Source of the DNA: a virus
Length of the DNA stretch: 43,194 nt
Direction: 5' to 3' (one strand)
Virus record (IMG/VR): IMGVR_UViG_3300020171_000063
Location: 1 to 43,194 of that record
Made by a program: the position numbers and the translations under genes
The notes under the pieces: model-generated
The model's database searches: none
The model's input: the letters and a program-made list of their open reading frames with translations, nothing else
Told to the model about the DNA's origin: nothing
Part shown: in pieces, positions 36,470 to 43,194 of the stretch
How the letters are laid out: every line of letters starts with the position of its first letter
Numbering within the stretch: the first letter of the stretch is position 1

Positions 36470-38995
36470 TTATACCCCCTTGCTTTTGGCGAAAGAGCTT
36501 ATAAGATTTCCAGCCAATCCCCACAAACCGGACTTGGTCTGTTCCTTGGCTGCTGCTGCTGCCATTTCTGCCTGATTCTCCGAAGTTTTCATTGCTGTCG
36601 CTGCCTGTATTGGACCTGATACGGTACTCATCGCATCGGCCGGGCCACCCATAAGCCATTTCTGAGTATTTAGCCGATCCTGCGCTATTCCTCTGTCCAA
36701 ATTTATTTGCGCCATTTGACGAGCTTCGGCTGCTGTTCCAACATCTCGGATGTTTCCGAGTAATTCTTGTCCAACGGCCATTTTGCCTGTTCCAAGGCCA
36801 GCAAGCCCCATAGCAGTTCTGCCCTGCGTGTCTTGCAAATCTCCCTGCGCTGCTCCTGCTGCTTTTAGGGCGTCGATTCTTTGGTTTCCAGTGTCTAACA
36901 CCCAGAAATTTCCCTGCTGCATGGCGTTTTGTATCGCAGCTTCGTTAAGTTCACGGGTTTTTGCTGCGGCTCGGAAAGAAAGGTCACTACTCTGACCGAG
37001 CAGCGCCCTTCTTTCTGCTGCGTTTACGTCATTGATTGCCGTGCTTGCACCAAGTCCGCGAGAACCCATAACCTGAGCGTTTTCACGCTGCATTATTTCC
37101 GATTGGCGGGCGACTGGATCAAACGCCGCTCTGTAAAACGCATCCTTGTAACCAGATAAGTCGCCTTCATTAAGCCCACCAAGACGACTGCTTATCGTGT
37201 TCCACAATTCCGCCGCCTCTGGACTCGTCTCGGCAGCCGCTTTGAGTTTTTCGATCGTGTCTGTCTGCCCCGTCTCGTACTCTTTTAAGGCTTGTTTCAT
37301 AATGGACGAGGCGTCGTCATATGCAGAATACGCTGGGTTGTCTACCAAGAACTCATTCTGCATCCACTCGTAGAACTTCTCTTGCTCAGGTGTGTTTATA
37401 ACAGATTGTCCCGTGTAGTCCAGCGGTGTAACAGCTTCGTTTGCGAGTCGGCTTTGGGCGTTGATGTCGCCTGATTCAAGCGTGTCCCTTGTTGACGCCG
37501 CTGCCTCTGCCCCTGTGGTCGTGACACCCGGTAATTTGATGTTGCCTAGCTTCAAGTCCTCGCGGATCTTCGCAACATCCTGACCGTATACACCGGGATA
37601 TTGCATACTCGCTGCCGCGATTAGATTGACATCCGAAAGTGTTTGCCCAGCCTCAGTTCCTGTACCTGCCTCTGTGTAGTATGGGTCTGGTTTGTTGACA
37701 TACCCTGGTTGTATAGTTGACGTAGAGCCGGTCGCATTGCCACCAGTTGTTGACGTAGCTCCGGTCGTTCCTGCTGCTGCTGCGTCGGTTGCTGCGCCTG
37801 CTTGCGTGCCAAATAGTTGGTTTCCCGACTCATCTTTTTGGTAGGTTTCCCCGCCCATTGTAGATACTCCCGGTGCTTTCTGCGAAGTGCTTGCCACGCC
37901 AGATTTTGCTCCAAGCCTCTGCGTCAGTTCTTCTCTCGACATATTTTGGTCTTGTGTTTTGGGTCTGTACTTACCGTCAGCTCCCTTTTCGTAGTACATT
38001 CCTTCGCTTCGTGTTCCTGCGTTTGGATCTGCATCCAGACCAATCTCGGCCTGTGCTTCGCGTTCTGCCTTTGTTGGGATTCCCTTCTTTTTCATCATTT
38101 CTATTAGTGCGTTAGACAAACCGTCTTTGTCCAAACTCGGTTGACTTGGGTCTGGTTTTCCAGAAATTGCCGCTTCAAGCTCTGCATCAGTCATGTCGGC
38201 AGGGTTCCTCTGAAGGGCAGGAGAGCGATTCTCCATGTTTGGCTGCTGTGTTGTTCTGCTGAACTCGTTTGGTAATCCTTTCGAGAAGTTGGAGTTTATC
38301 ACTCCCAACATATCTCCAACGTCATTAAAACTCTTCTGCATTTCAGGAGTTACCGTAACGCCAAGTTCTTTTAGCCTTCTCGGATCAAAGTGCGGCTTGA
38401 ACCTTGTTATAATTGCGTCCAACTCTTCCTTTGTGTTCGCATTTGCAGCCGTGTTTCTGAAATCTTCGATCGTGTCAATGATCTGTTGATCGTTGCTTCT
38501 CGGACTCGGAGTTCCGGGTACAATCTTGGTTGGATCAACACCAGCGTTTACGCCAGTAATCGTCTTTACCATCTCGTCCTGCTGCTTCTTCACTTCTTGA
38601 ATATCGGTGTCAGACATTGTATCCGTGTTGTATGTATCCACGATAGGCTTGTACTTCTGTTGAATACCAGAAACCGCTTCTGGTGTCGTTGCCGCCTCCA
38701 GCTCGGTGTTAGCTTCACGCAAAGTTTCCTTGAGATTCCCGGTCTTTATCGGGTCTCTGAACAAGGCTTTGTACTTGCTCTTGTCGTACTTCGTGTTCTG
38801 AACAGCGGCCTCTCTCTTGCTTGCCGCTTCGTTTGCCGCCCTCTGCGCTGGTTGTAGAACCTCGTAGAACCTCTTCTGGTAGTCAGTAAGATATCCCTGC
38901 TTTACCTGTAGATTCTGTTTGCTCGCCTCAAGAGCTTCCTTCACTCCTGGGATCTGATACAGCATTTCCATAACGTCAAAATTCGGGTCTGCCAT
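36470..38995 (-). CDS. Large Ala/Gln-rich internal virion protein
   Basis: This protein has 841 residues from ATG 38995 (MADPNFDVME) with AGGAGGCAGATTACT upstream. Long amphipathic and coiled-coil stretches (EALEASKQNLQVKQGYLTDY, EVKKQQDEMVKTITG) alternate with Gly/Thr/Ala low-complexity (TGATSTTGGNATGSTSTI), typical of podovirus ejection proteins. The C-terminal 200 residues are helical (DSLRQ-like repeats: GLAGLGTGKMAVGQELLG) and end in a small hydrophobic segment (GLWGLAGNLISSFAKSKG) that could insert in a membrane. Likely one of three proteins ejected ahead of DNA. Confidence 0.55.
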   Translation of the reverse strand: MADPNFDVMEMLYQIPGVKEALEASKQNLQVKQGYLTDYQKRFYEVLQPAQRAANEAASKREAAVQNTKYDKSKYKALFRDPIKTGNLKETLREANTELEAATTPEAVSGIQQKYKPIVDTYNTDTMSDTDIQEVKKQQDEMVKTITGVNAGVDPTKIVPGTPSPRSNDQQIIDTIEDFRNTAANANTKEELDAIITRFKPHFDPRRLKELGVTVTPEMQKSFNDVGDMLGVINSNFSKGLPNEFSRTTQQPNMENRSPALQRNPADMTDAELEAAISGKPDPSQPSLDKDGLSNALIEMMKKKGIPTKAEREAQAEIGLDADPNAGTRSEGMYYEKGADGKYRPKTQDQNMSREELTQRLGAKSGVASTSQKAPGVSTMGGETYQKDESGNQLFGTQAGAATDAAAAGTTGATSTTGGNATGSTSTIQPGYVNKPDPYYTEAGTGTEAGQTLSDVNLIAAASMQYPGVYGQDVAKIREDLKLGNIKLPGVTTTGAEAAASTRDTLESGDINAQSRLANEAVTPLDYTGQSVINTPEQEKFYEWMQNEFLVDNPAYSAYDDASSIMKQALKEYETGQTDTIEKLKAAAETSPEAAELWNTISSRLGGLNEGDLSGYKDAFYRAAFDPVARQSEIMQRENAQVMGSRGLGASTAINDVNAAERRALLGQSSDLSFRAAAKTRELNEAAIQNAMQQGNFWVLDTGNQRIDALKAAGAAQGDLQDTQGRTAMGLAGLGTGKMAVGQELLGNIRDVGTAAEARQMAQINLDRGIAQDRLNTQKWLMGGPADAMSTVSGPIQAATAMKTSENQAEMAAAAAKEQTKSGLWGLAGNLISSFAKSKGV

Positions 38996-39008
38996 AGTAA
39001 TCTGCCTC

Positions 39009-39353
39009 CTACTTGTCGATGATCGTGAAAAGTGATACTTCGAGCGTGTCTGAGGCGGCACTGTCAAGAACAACCTCTACGGTGTTATCGCCAGTCAGAA
39101 CAGCGGTTATGTAATTTCCAGAGTTGGTGTTCAACGTAGCCAAGACAACCGATGTGGTTCCGCAAGGGAAGGAAAGTATCTCGGAAGTAACCCCGTTTGT
39201 AAAATCCTCCCGCGCAGTGTAAAAAGACTCAAAGTTTGTTCTTGTGTTCAACCAATTCATGTCGTTCATTGGTGGGTATATCGGTTGAAGCGGCTGTCTC
39301 GCAGAGCATGACAAGGCTGTCAGAAGCACCAAGACGAAAGCAATTTTTCTCAT
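39009..39353 (-). CDS. Small exported protein of the tail cluster
   Basis: This protein has 114 residues from ATG 39353, overlapping the beta-propeller gene stop. It starts MRKIAFVLVLLTALSC followed by SARQP, a Sec signal peptide; the Cys at 16 is close to a lipobox but the -3 residue is Ala, so signal peptidase I cleavage after SA is as likely. The mature part ends in beta-rich sequence (SVVLATLNTNSGNYITAVLTG, TVEVVLD). Possibly a tip or nozzle subunit. Function unknown. Confidence 0.55.
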   Translation of the reverse strand: MRKIAFVLVLLTALSCSARQPLQPIYPPMNDMNWLNTRTNFESFYTAREDFTNGVTSEILSFPCGTTSVVLATLNTNSGNYITAVLTGDNTVEVVLDSAASDTLEVSLFTIIDK

Positions 39354-40867
39354 CTGAGTGTCGAGTCCTTTATTGTCCCAAGCGGCGAATAATAGACTCT
39401 CATGGTTTTGACAGACGTTATGCCCTTCGGCGTCTGACCGTCGTTTGACAGATACAAAGACATCTTTCTCACCGGCTGGTCAAGGCCAACATTCCAAACA
39501 TACGTCTTGAGATATCCGGCACCAACCATGTTCGTCGTCTCATACGTCTCTCCGGCAATCTCTTGGTAGTAAAGACGGCACTCAATCGTATCAGCGGTTG
39601 CTGCTTTCATGTCCACCTCAACCCGGCTTATACGCTTGTGTGTGCCGTTGTTCACGTCCAGGGTGGTGTAGGACGTGCGATAGGTGAAATCCTCGAATGT
39701 CGTTGCCGTCGTGTTGTCCTTGAAACTCATGGTAGGGAGCCAAGAAAACAGGACTTTCGTTCCGTCTGACTCTCCATAGAAATTATCGCCGTATGGGATA
39801 TCAAGCCAATCGTGTTCGTAGAAAGACTTTGTTTGAATGTCGAAAACGAACACTTTGTACGTTGCTGAAGCGATTCCAGCGATATACAGATATCTGTCTT
39901 GTGACATCATCATCTTGTAAATCTGGAAATATGTCGTCAACCCATACGTCGGGGTGTGAGCCAGAAAAGACGTGTTCATTCCTTCGATCATGTATATGCT
40001 GCCACGATTGGAGAATAGGACAGCGTTCTTGTGAGCGAAAGCAGAAGCAGCTACGTTGCTGTAATCAACCTCTGGAACCACCGCACACACCTTGTCTATT
40101 CTCCACGTTGCTGTTGTGTCTCCACCGGAAAGAAGAAATACGCCAGTCATCGTAAAGATGTAAAGTCCATATTGAGTCTCAATCAATTTCCTGATCGAAC
40201 CGTAATTGCTGAACCTGGTTTCACCTGCACCGAGCGTAACATCCCAGTTCTCGTAGTCGTTTGGGGCAGAGTTGTACATCGTGTACTCGGTCGCAACAAA
40301 CAACCTGCCTTTCCATGTAGCCGCGGATACGCAAGTCATCGTGTCGAACGGTAGGCTGTTTATCCTGGTGGACGTTCCTGAACCCGAGACGTATTTCCAG
40401 ACTTCATCTCCGTTGCAGACATAGATATACTGCCCTGACAGATAGATTGACGAGGCGAACAAATATGTGTTTGAGACAGAGGCGTGAGGCATCAGCTCAA
40501 AATCGTTTGCTCCGTCCTTTACCCGCAAGAAGTAGTCAGTCCCTTTCTTCATAAGAAAAATTGCGCCGAAGTTTCTATTTGGGGGTAGAACCGCGTCCAT
40601 CAGTTGAACAGAAGATGTGGTATGAGACAGCGAGAACGTCTGTGTACTGAGACTGTTCAGCGACGTTGACGATGAATGGCAGTTTACAGCACTGTTTGAA
40701 GTCGTTGTCGCGTAGGCAAATACAGAATCTTCCGTGATGTTCTCCGTTGCGAACCCCAACATATCCTTCGCCTGGAACTGGATCACCTGTAAACCAGAAT
40801 CGTCTGTCCCTGAAATAGCAGGAGCAGACAACACAAGGAGCAGTAGGAGGCAGAGTATCTTCTTCAT
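39350..40867 (-). CDS. Beta-propeller tail nozzle protein (P22 gp10/T7 gp12-like) with signal peptide
   Basis: This protein has 505 residues from ATG 40867, overlapping the adaptor-like gene by ATGA. Residues 1-19 are a Sec signal peptide (MKKI, a run of Leu, APAIS before GTDDSG). The body has repeated blade motifs: YVCNGDEVWKYV, RINSLPFDTMTCVSAATWKG, RLFVATEYTMYNSAPNDYENW, FSNRGSIYMIEGM and FVFDIQTKSFYEHDW. This matches the propeller nozzle proteins of short-tailed phages, which extend below the adaptor ring and hold the spikes. An export signal on this protein is unexpected, as assembly is normally on the filled head in the cytoplasm. Confidence 0.7.
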   Translation of the reverse strand: MKKILCLLLLLVLSAPAISGTDDSGLQVIQFQAKDMLGFATENITEDSVFAYATTTSNSAVNCHSSSTSLNSLSTQTFSLSHTTSSVQLMDAVLPPNRNFGAIFLMKKGTDYFLRVKDGANDFELMPHASVSNTYLFASSIYLSGQYIYVCNGDEVWKYVSGSGTSTRINSLPFDTMTCVSAATWKGRLFVATEYTMYNSAPNDYENWDVTLGAGETRFSNYGSIRKLIETQYGLYIFTMTGVFLLSGGDTTATWRIDKVCAVVPEVDYSNVAASAFAHKNAVLFSNRGSIYMIEGMNTSFLAHTPTYGLTTYFQIYKMMMSQDRYLYIAGIASATYKVFVFDIQTKSFYEHDWLDIPYGDNFYGESDGTKVLFSWLPTMSFKDNTTATTFEDFTYRTSYTTLDVNNGTHKRISRVEVDMKAATADTIECRLYYQEIAGETYETTNMVGAGYLKTYVWNVGLDQPVRKMSLYLSNDGQTPKGITSVKTMRVYYSPLGTIKDSTLR

Positions 40868-41571
40868 TTCTTTTGCGGCCCTGTGTCCGGCACCGGCTCA
40901 ATTACATTGGAGTTAGCAAGCGTCTGACCCGTAGACGTAAGGAGCGTCGTGTAGACCTTCTCAAGTGCGGCCGCTCGCGTCTGCTGATTGTCGTTCGTCA
41001 GAACCAGCATAGCCGCGCCAACAGACAGGAGATTGTCAAACTCAGTAAGGGTCTGCACCTCAGTCGTGTCGGTTTCCATGTCCACGACATTCACAGCAAA
41101 CAGAACTTCAGCCGTCTGCGTAACCGCTGTTGGAGTAGGAAAGATGTAGATGTAGTCGTTCATCAGGAAAAACATTGGGTCTTTGGCAATCGTAGCCTGC
41201 CCGATCTTCCCAAAGTAGTCAGAGGCTTTCACTTGGATAGCGGCCTTCTGATTCACCCGGACACCAAGAATCTCCCTGAACCCTGACGGAAGGCTGTAAT
41301 ATGGTGTCCCGATAGACACGGACACCGTATCAACCTTCAGGAGATTCCAGTGAGCAGAGTAGGGCATCTGATCCACCATCATCCTTTGAGCCATGTTGAT
41401 GAAGTCGTTGAGCAGAGCGTCGGCGTAGATTGTGTTGGTGCTGTCCGTCTCGTAGAGCAGACGCCTCACCTTCGTCCTTATATCGGATAAGGTGGTTGCT
41501 GCATAGCATGGAATCAGATCGTTGCACAGGAACGCTCCTGCGAGCGCACAGAGCATTATCAGTTTCTTCAT
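40864..41571 (-). CDS. Second adaptor-like protein (P22 gp4-like) with signal peptide
   Basis: This protein has 235 residues from ATG 41571, overlapping the lipoprotein stop as ATGA. Residues 1-24 form a Sec signal peptide (MKKLIMLCALAG, with CYA before ATTLSD). From residue 25 the sequence follows the gp4/phage-adaptor pattern: TLSDIRTKVRRLLYETDS, ALLNDFINMAQRM, SLPSGFREILGVRV, IYIFPTPTAVTQTAEV, and a last helix with LSVGAAMLVLTNDNQQTRAAA. The same fold without a signal is encoded at 3043-4245. So the phage has two adaptors, one predicted cytoplasmic and one exported. Confidence 0.7.
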   Translation of the reverse strand: MKKLIMLCALAGAFLCNDLIPCYAATTLSDIRTKVRRLLYETDSTNTIYADALLNDFINMAQRMMVDQMPYSAHWNLLKVDTVSVSIGTPYYSLPSGFREILGVRVNQKAAIQVKASDYFGKIGQATIAKDPMFFLMNDYIYIFPTPTAVTQTAEVLFAVNVVDMETDTTEVQTLTEFDNLLSVGAAMLVLTNDNQQTRAAALEKVYTTLLTSTGQTLANSNVIEPVPDTGPQKK

Positions 41572-42101
41572 TGTGGGTCGGCCTCCCATGTGCGGATCAC
41601 CCGCTGTTTATCGTATCCCATTGTATTTCCCCAGTAAGCGATCGACTCAGCCCAGCCCGACACTTCGCGTACAGAGAGATTGGACTGTTCAAAAAACTTG
41701 TCTCCCACCCTGAACACACAGATATAATGCCAGCCGTACTTGATGTTAGCCAGCCTTTTGTAAAGGTAGATTTCGTGAAACCCATCTGCAGCCCTGATTC
41801 CTTTGGACGCCTTGTACCTTGCGAACTCGCAGAAAAGGGCGGTGTAGTCGTTGCAGTTTCCCCACTTACGCTCCCAGGTGATCACAGGCTTCGTGTGGAA
41901 GTCTGTCCAGGGCGTTAGGTTCGCCCCGTCACTTGCCCACTTGTACCCGTTGGCAACCAGGTGTGAGGATAGGTCTTGCAGACTGGTGATGCTGTCGAAC
42001 TCAGTGTACATGAAGCTCATGCCGTCCTTGGTGTTCGTGCAAGCGATAACGCCAACAGAACCGATGAGAAGCAGTATAAGCAACCAGATCTTCAACATCA
42101 T
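41568..42101 (-). CDS. Transglutaminase-like (papain-fold) lipoprotein
   Basis: This protein has 177 residues from ATG 42101, overlapping the previous gene. Residues 1-20 are hydrophobic and end in a lipobox (GVIAC, Cys 21 lipidated). The enzyme part has WERKWGNCNDYTALFCEFAR, with nucleophile Cys 83 in the GxCxDxA context of bacterial transglutaminase-like peptidases, His 125 in GWHYICVFR, and an acidic residue soon after (Asp 134 or Glu 138). Homologues can act as Cys proteases or amidases in the periplasm. In a phage late operon it might process exported tail subunits, act in lysis, or block superinfection. Inference. Confidence 0.65.
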   Translation of the reverse strand: MMLKIWLLILLLIGSVGVIACTNTKDGMSFMYTEFDSITSLQDLSSHLVANGYKWASDGANLTPWTDFHTKPVITWERKWGNCNDYTALFCEFARYKASKGIRAADGFHEIYLYKRLANIKYGWHYICVFRVGDKFFEQSNLSVREVSGWAESIAYWGNTMGYDKQRVIRTWEADPQ

Positions 42102-42310
42102 ATACCGGCCACCCTATCGACGATATCGTTCAGTAGCGCGTCTCCTACGTCGTCAGAACCGATCTCGTATTCCATCTTCGTGATACACTTTGGACACAGG
42201 GCGAACGTCTCGATCGTTTTCCCTGTTACCCGGACTTCGATCATCATCGACTTTCCGCAGGTGGCGCACTTCGTCAGGATCTTCTGCATCAGTGAGTAGT
42301 GATTTTTCAT
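42098..42310 (-). CDS. Small zinc-ribbon protein
   Basis: This protein has 70 residues from ATG 42310 with AGGAGGAGTC, overlapping the previous stop. Two Cys pairs (KCATCGKS and LCPKCITK) separated by two strands make a classical zinc ribbon, followed by an acidic helix (DDVGDALLNDIVDRV). It is translated with the lipoprotein. Function unknown; no signal peptide. Confidence 0.55.
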   Translation of the reverse strand: MKNHYSLMQKILTKCATCGKSMMIEVRVTGKTIETFALCPKCITKMEYEIGSDDVGDALLNDIVDRVAGI

Positions 42311-42522
42311 GACTCCTCCTGAAGAAAGAACTCTTTTGCCGCCTCTGTTTGTGCTTCCTTGGATGTCATCTGGATAACCTCTTTGTCAACCTCACACCAC
42401 ACCCTAGCTCGTCCAGACACAAGCATCTCAGACACCTTGCACGACTCACAAGTAAAGCACACCTCTGCCTTCTTCGAGTCACAGCACTTAAGACGTGGAG
42501 AAGATTGGTCTTTGCAGATCAT
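42307..42522 (-). CDS. Cys-rich zinc-finger protein
   Basis: This protein has 71 residues from ATG 42522, overlapping the previous stop as ATGA. KCCDSKKAEVCFTCESCKV and VWCEV give six Cys, a zinc-finger candidate, and the C-terminus is a charged helix (SKEAQTEAAKEFFLQ). Co-translated with its neighbours. Function unknown. Confidence 0.5.
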   Translation of the reverse strand: MICKDQSSPRLKCCDSKKAEVCFTCESCKVSEMLVSGRARVWCEVDKEVIQMTSKEAQTEAAKEFFLQEES

Positions 42523-42734
42523 CTTTCATCCAGCTTGTTGCTGATCTTGTCCAGCGTTTTTTTTATCTCGTCAAACATTTTTTCAATGTTCACGTGTTTC
42601 TCCTTGCACATATCAATGCGCTGGTATCTTCCATCCATGCTCTCAAATCGCGTGAACCTGAACCTCATGTAATCAATGAAGAGAAAGCCCAGAAGTAGGC
42701 TGTTGATAGATACTGCTATGTCTGTCCAGTTCAT
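42519..42734 (-). CDS. Single-pass membrane protein with coiled-coil tail
   Basis: This protein has 71 residues from ATG 42734 with GAGGTGACAAC upstream, 11 bases after the tail spike stop. N-terminal hydrophobic helix (AVSINSLLLGFLFIDYM) and then a polar coiled coil (EKMFDEIKKTLDKISNKL). The layout is like small membrane-anchored holins or XhlA-type proteins turned around. A link to lysis or tail-spike export is possible but unproven. Confidence 0.5.
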   Translation of the reverse strand: MNWTDIAVSINSLLLGFLFIDYMRFRFTRFESMDGRYQRIDMCKEKHVNIEKMFDEIKKTLDKISNKLDER

Positions 42735-42745
42735 GTTGTCACCTC

Positions 42746-43194
42746 TCAGTATTCCTGTCCGTTGTTCTTGAAGCCTGTGCCACCTACGTTTGTGATTGAG
42801 TCGTACACGCCATTCATTACTGAATATGTAGAATTCCCCATGTCAACGTCTCCAAAGTCTCCGCTCATTAATATGTTTGTCCTTGTGGCTGAAAAGAAAT
42901 CGAAGTACGATGCACCGCTTAATTTGCCGACATTATAATTGCAATAACTACCAGAATTGTTTATTCCCTTATACCCTCCACGTATTAATCCAATGGAGAA
43001 TATTGAATTGTATCCGTTTTGGCTTAATCCGTTTGCCCCTGTTTGTGTAGTAACAAGAGAGGCGATGGTATAACTTCCATTGTCAGAACCAGATCCAATT
43101 ACAAACGCATCACTCGCATCATCGTGGTATATTGACCCGACTTTCATAATTACAGAATCCGATGTCAATACACGGATTGCGTTATCCCCATTCC
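42746..43194 (-). CDS. Tail spike, C-terminal part (joins 1-3022)
   Basis: This is the last part of the spike that starts at 3022. The reading frame enters from the right edge through the 126-bp repeat and stops at 42746. It continues the Asn/Gly/Ser-rich beta-helix turns (VTTQTGANGLSQNGYNSIFS, RGGYKGINNSGSYCNYNVG) and ends NVGGTGFKNNGQEY. No clear C-terminal chaperone or trimerisation domain is seen, so either the helix end itself trimerises or another protein assists. The ATG at 43168 is an internal Met, not a start. Confidence 0.8.
   Translation of the reverse strand, partial: NGDNAIRVLTSDSVIMKVGSIYHDDASDAFVIGSGSDNGSYTIASLVTTQTGANGLSQNGYNSIFSIGLIRGGYKGINNSGSYCNYNVGKLSGASYFDFFSATRTNILMSGDFGDVDMGNSTYSVMNGVYDSITNVGGTGFKNNGQEY
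43069..43194 (+). repeat. Right copy of the 126-bp terminal repeat
   Basis: Identical to 10-135; merging gives a 43,059-bp circle. The length is typical of an assembler overlap. It says little about the real ends of the packaged DNA. Confidence 0.9.

Noticed and set aside
43069-43194. Biological direct terminal repeats at genome ends
   Set aside because: The repeat lies within one gene, is the size of a common assembler overlap, and the frame is continuous after merging; circular closure explains it.

Overview
The window looks like one complete, circularly closed genome of a short-tailed (podovirus-like) dsDNA bacteriophage. Bases 43069-43194 repeat bases 10-135 exactly (126 bp), which gives a unit of 43,059 bp. 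The junction falls inside one tail-spike gene that runs leftward from 3022 through base 1 and continues from 43194 to 42746. The portal type, an N4-gp56-type capsid protein, P22 gp4-like adaptors and a gp10/T7 gp12-like beta-propeller, with no tape measure, tube or sheath gene, support a short tail. The host is a bacterium with sigma70-type promoters, Sec export and lipoprotein processing, probably Gram-negative; the sequence does not identify it further. I see no integrase and no phage DNA polymerase, primase, helicase or RNA polymerase.

Layout. (1) 12197 down to 1, then 43194 down to 28490, minus strand: late genes. The order is small and large terminase, portal, scaffold, capsid, head-associated and adaptor proteins, tail spike, small membrane and Cys-rich proteins, a lipoprotein, a second adaptor, beta-propeller, three large internal/ejection-type proteins (the largest a 1929-residue polyvalent protein), a holin-like protein, and finally a tRNA-like fold and a terminator. 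(2) 12200-12650: bidirectional control region with a late promoter, an early promoter, a 20-bp palindrome, G-rich blocks and CGCG repeats. (3) 12649-17432, plus strand: early/accessory genes including a C5-methyltransferase-like protein, an HTH protein, a Lar-like zinc ribbon and an Acb2/Tad1 anti-defence sponge. (4) 17559-18041, minus strand: an AT-hook/RHH-like regulator with an apparently leaderless transcript, next to a 690-bp noncoding block. (5) 18735-20047, plus strand: small genes up to a terminator shared with the convergent operon. (6) 28241 down to 20235, minus strand: recombination/replication genes (RecT, Cas4/RecB-like nuclease, SSB-like, RuvC-like), small Cys-rich genes, then a lysis cassette with an amidase.

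The most unusual observations are these. At least six genes in the tail/virion region encode clear N-terminal Sec signal peptides, including an adaptor, the beta-propeller and the tail spike. A family of nine small hairpins spans stop codons and carries the next ribosome-binding site, so unrelated small proteins end in PSE. A short promoter-terminator unit at 28389-28482 predicts a roughly 60-nt RNA whose promoter shares extra sequence with the main early promoter. A tRNA-like fold lacking an ordinary anticodon arm ends the late transcript.
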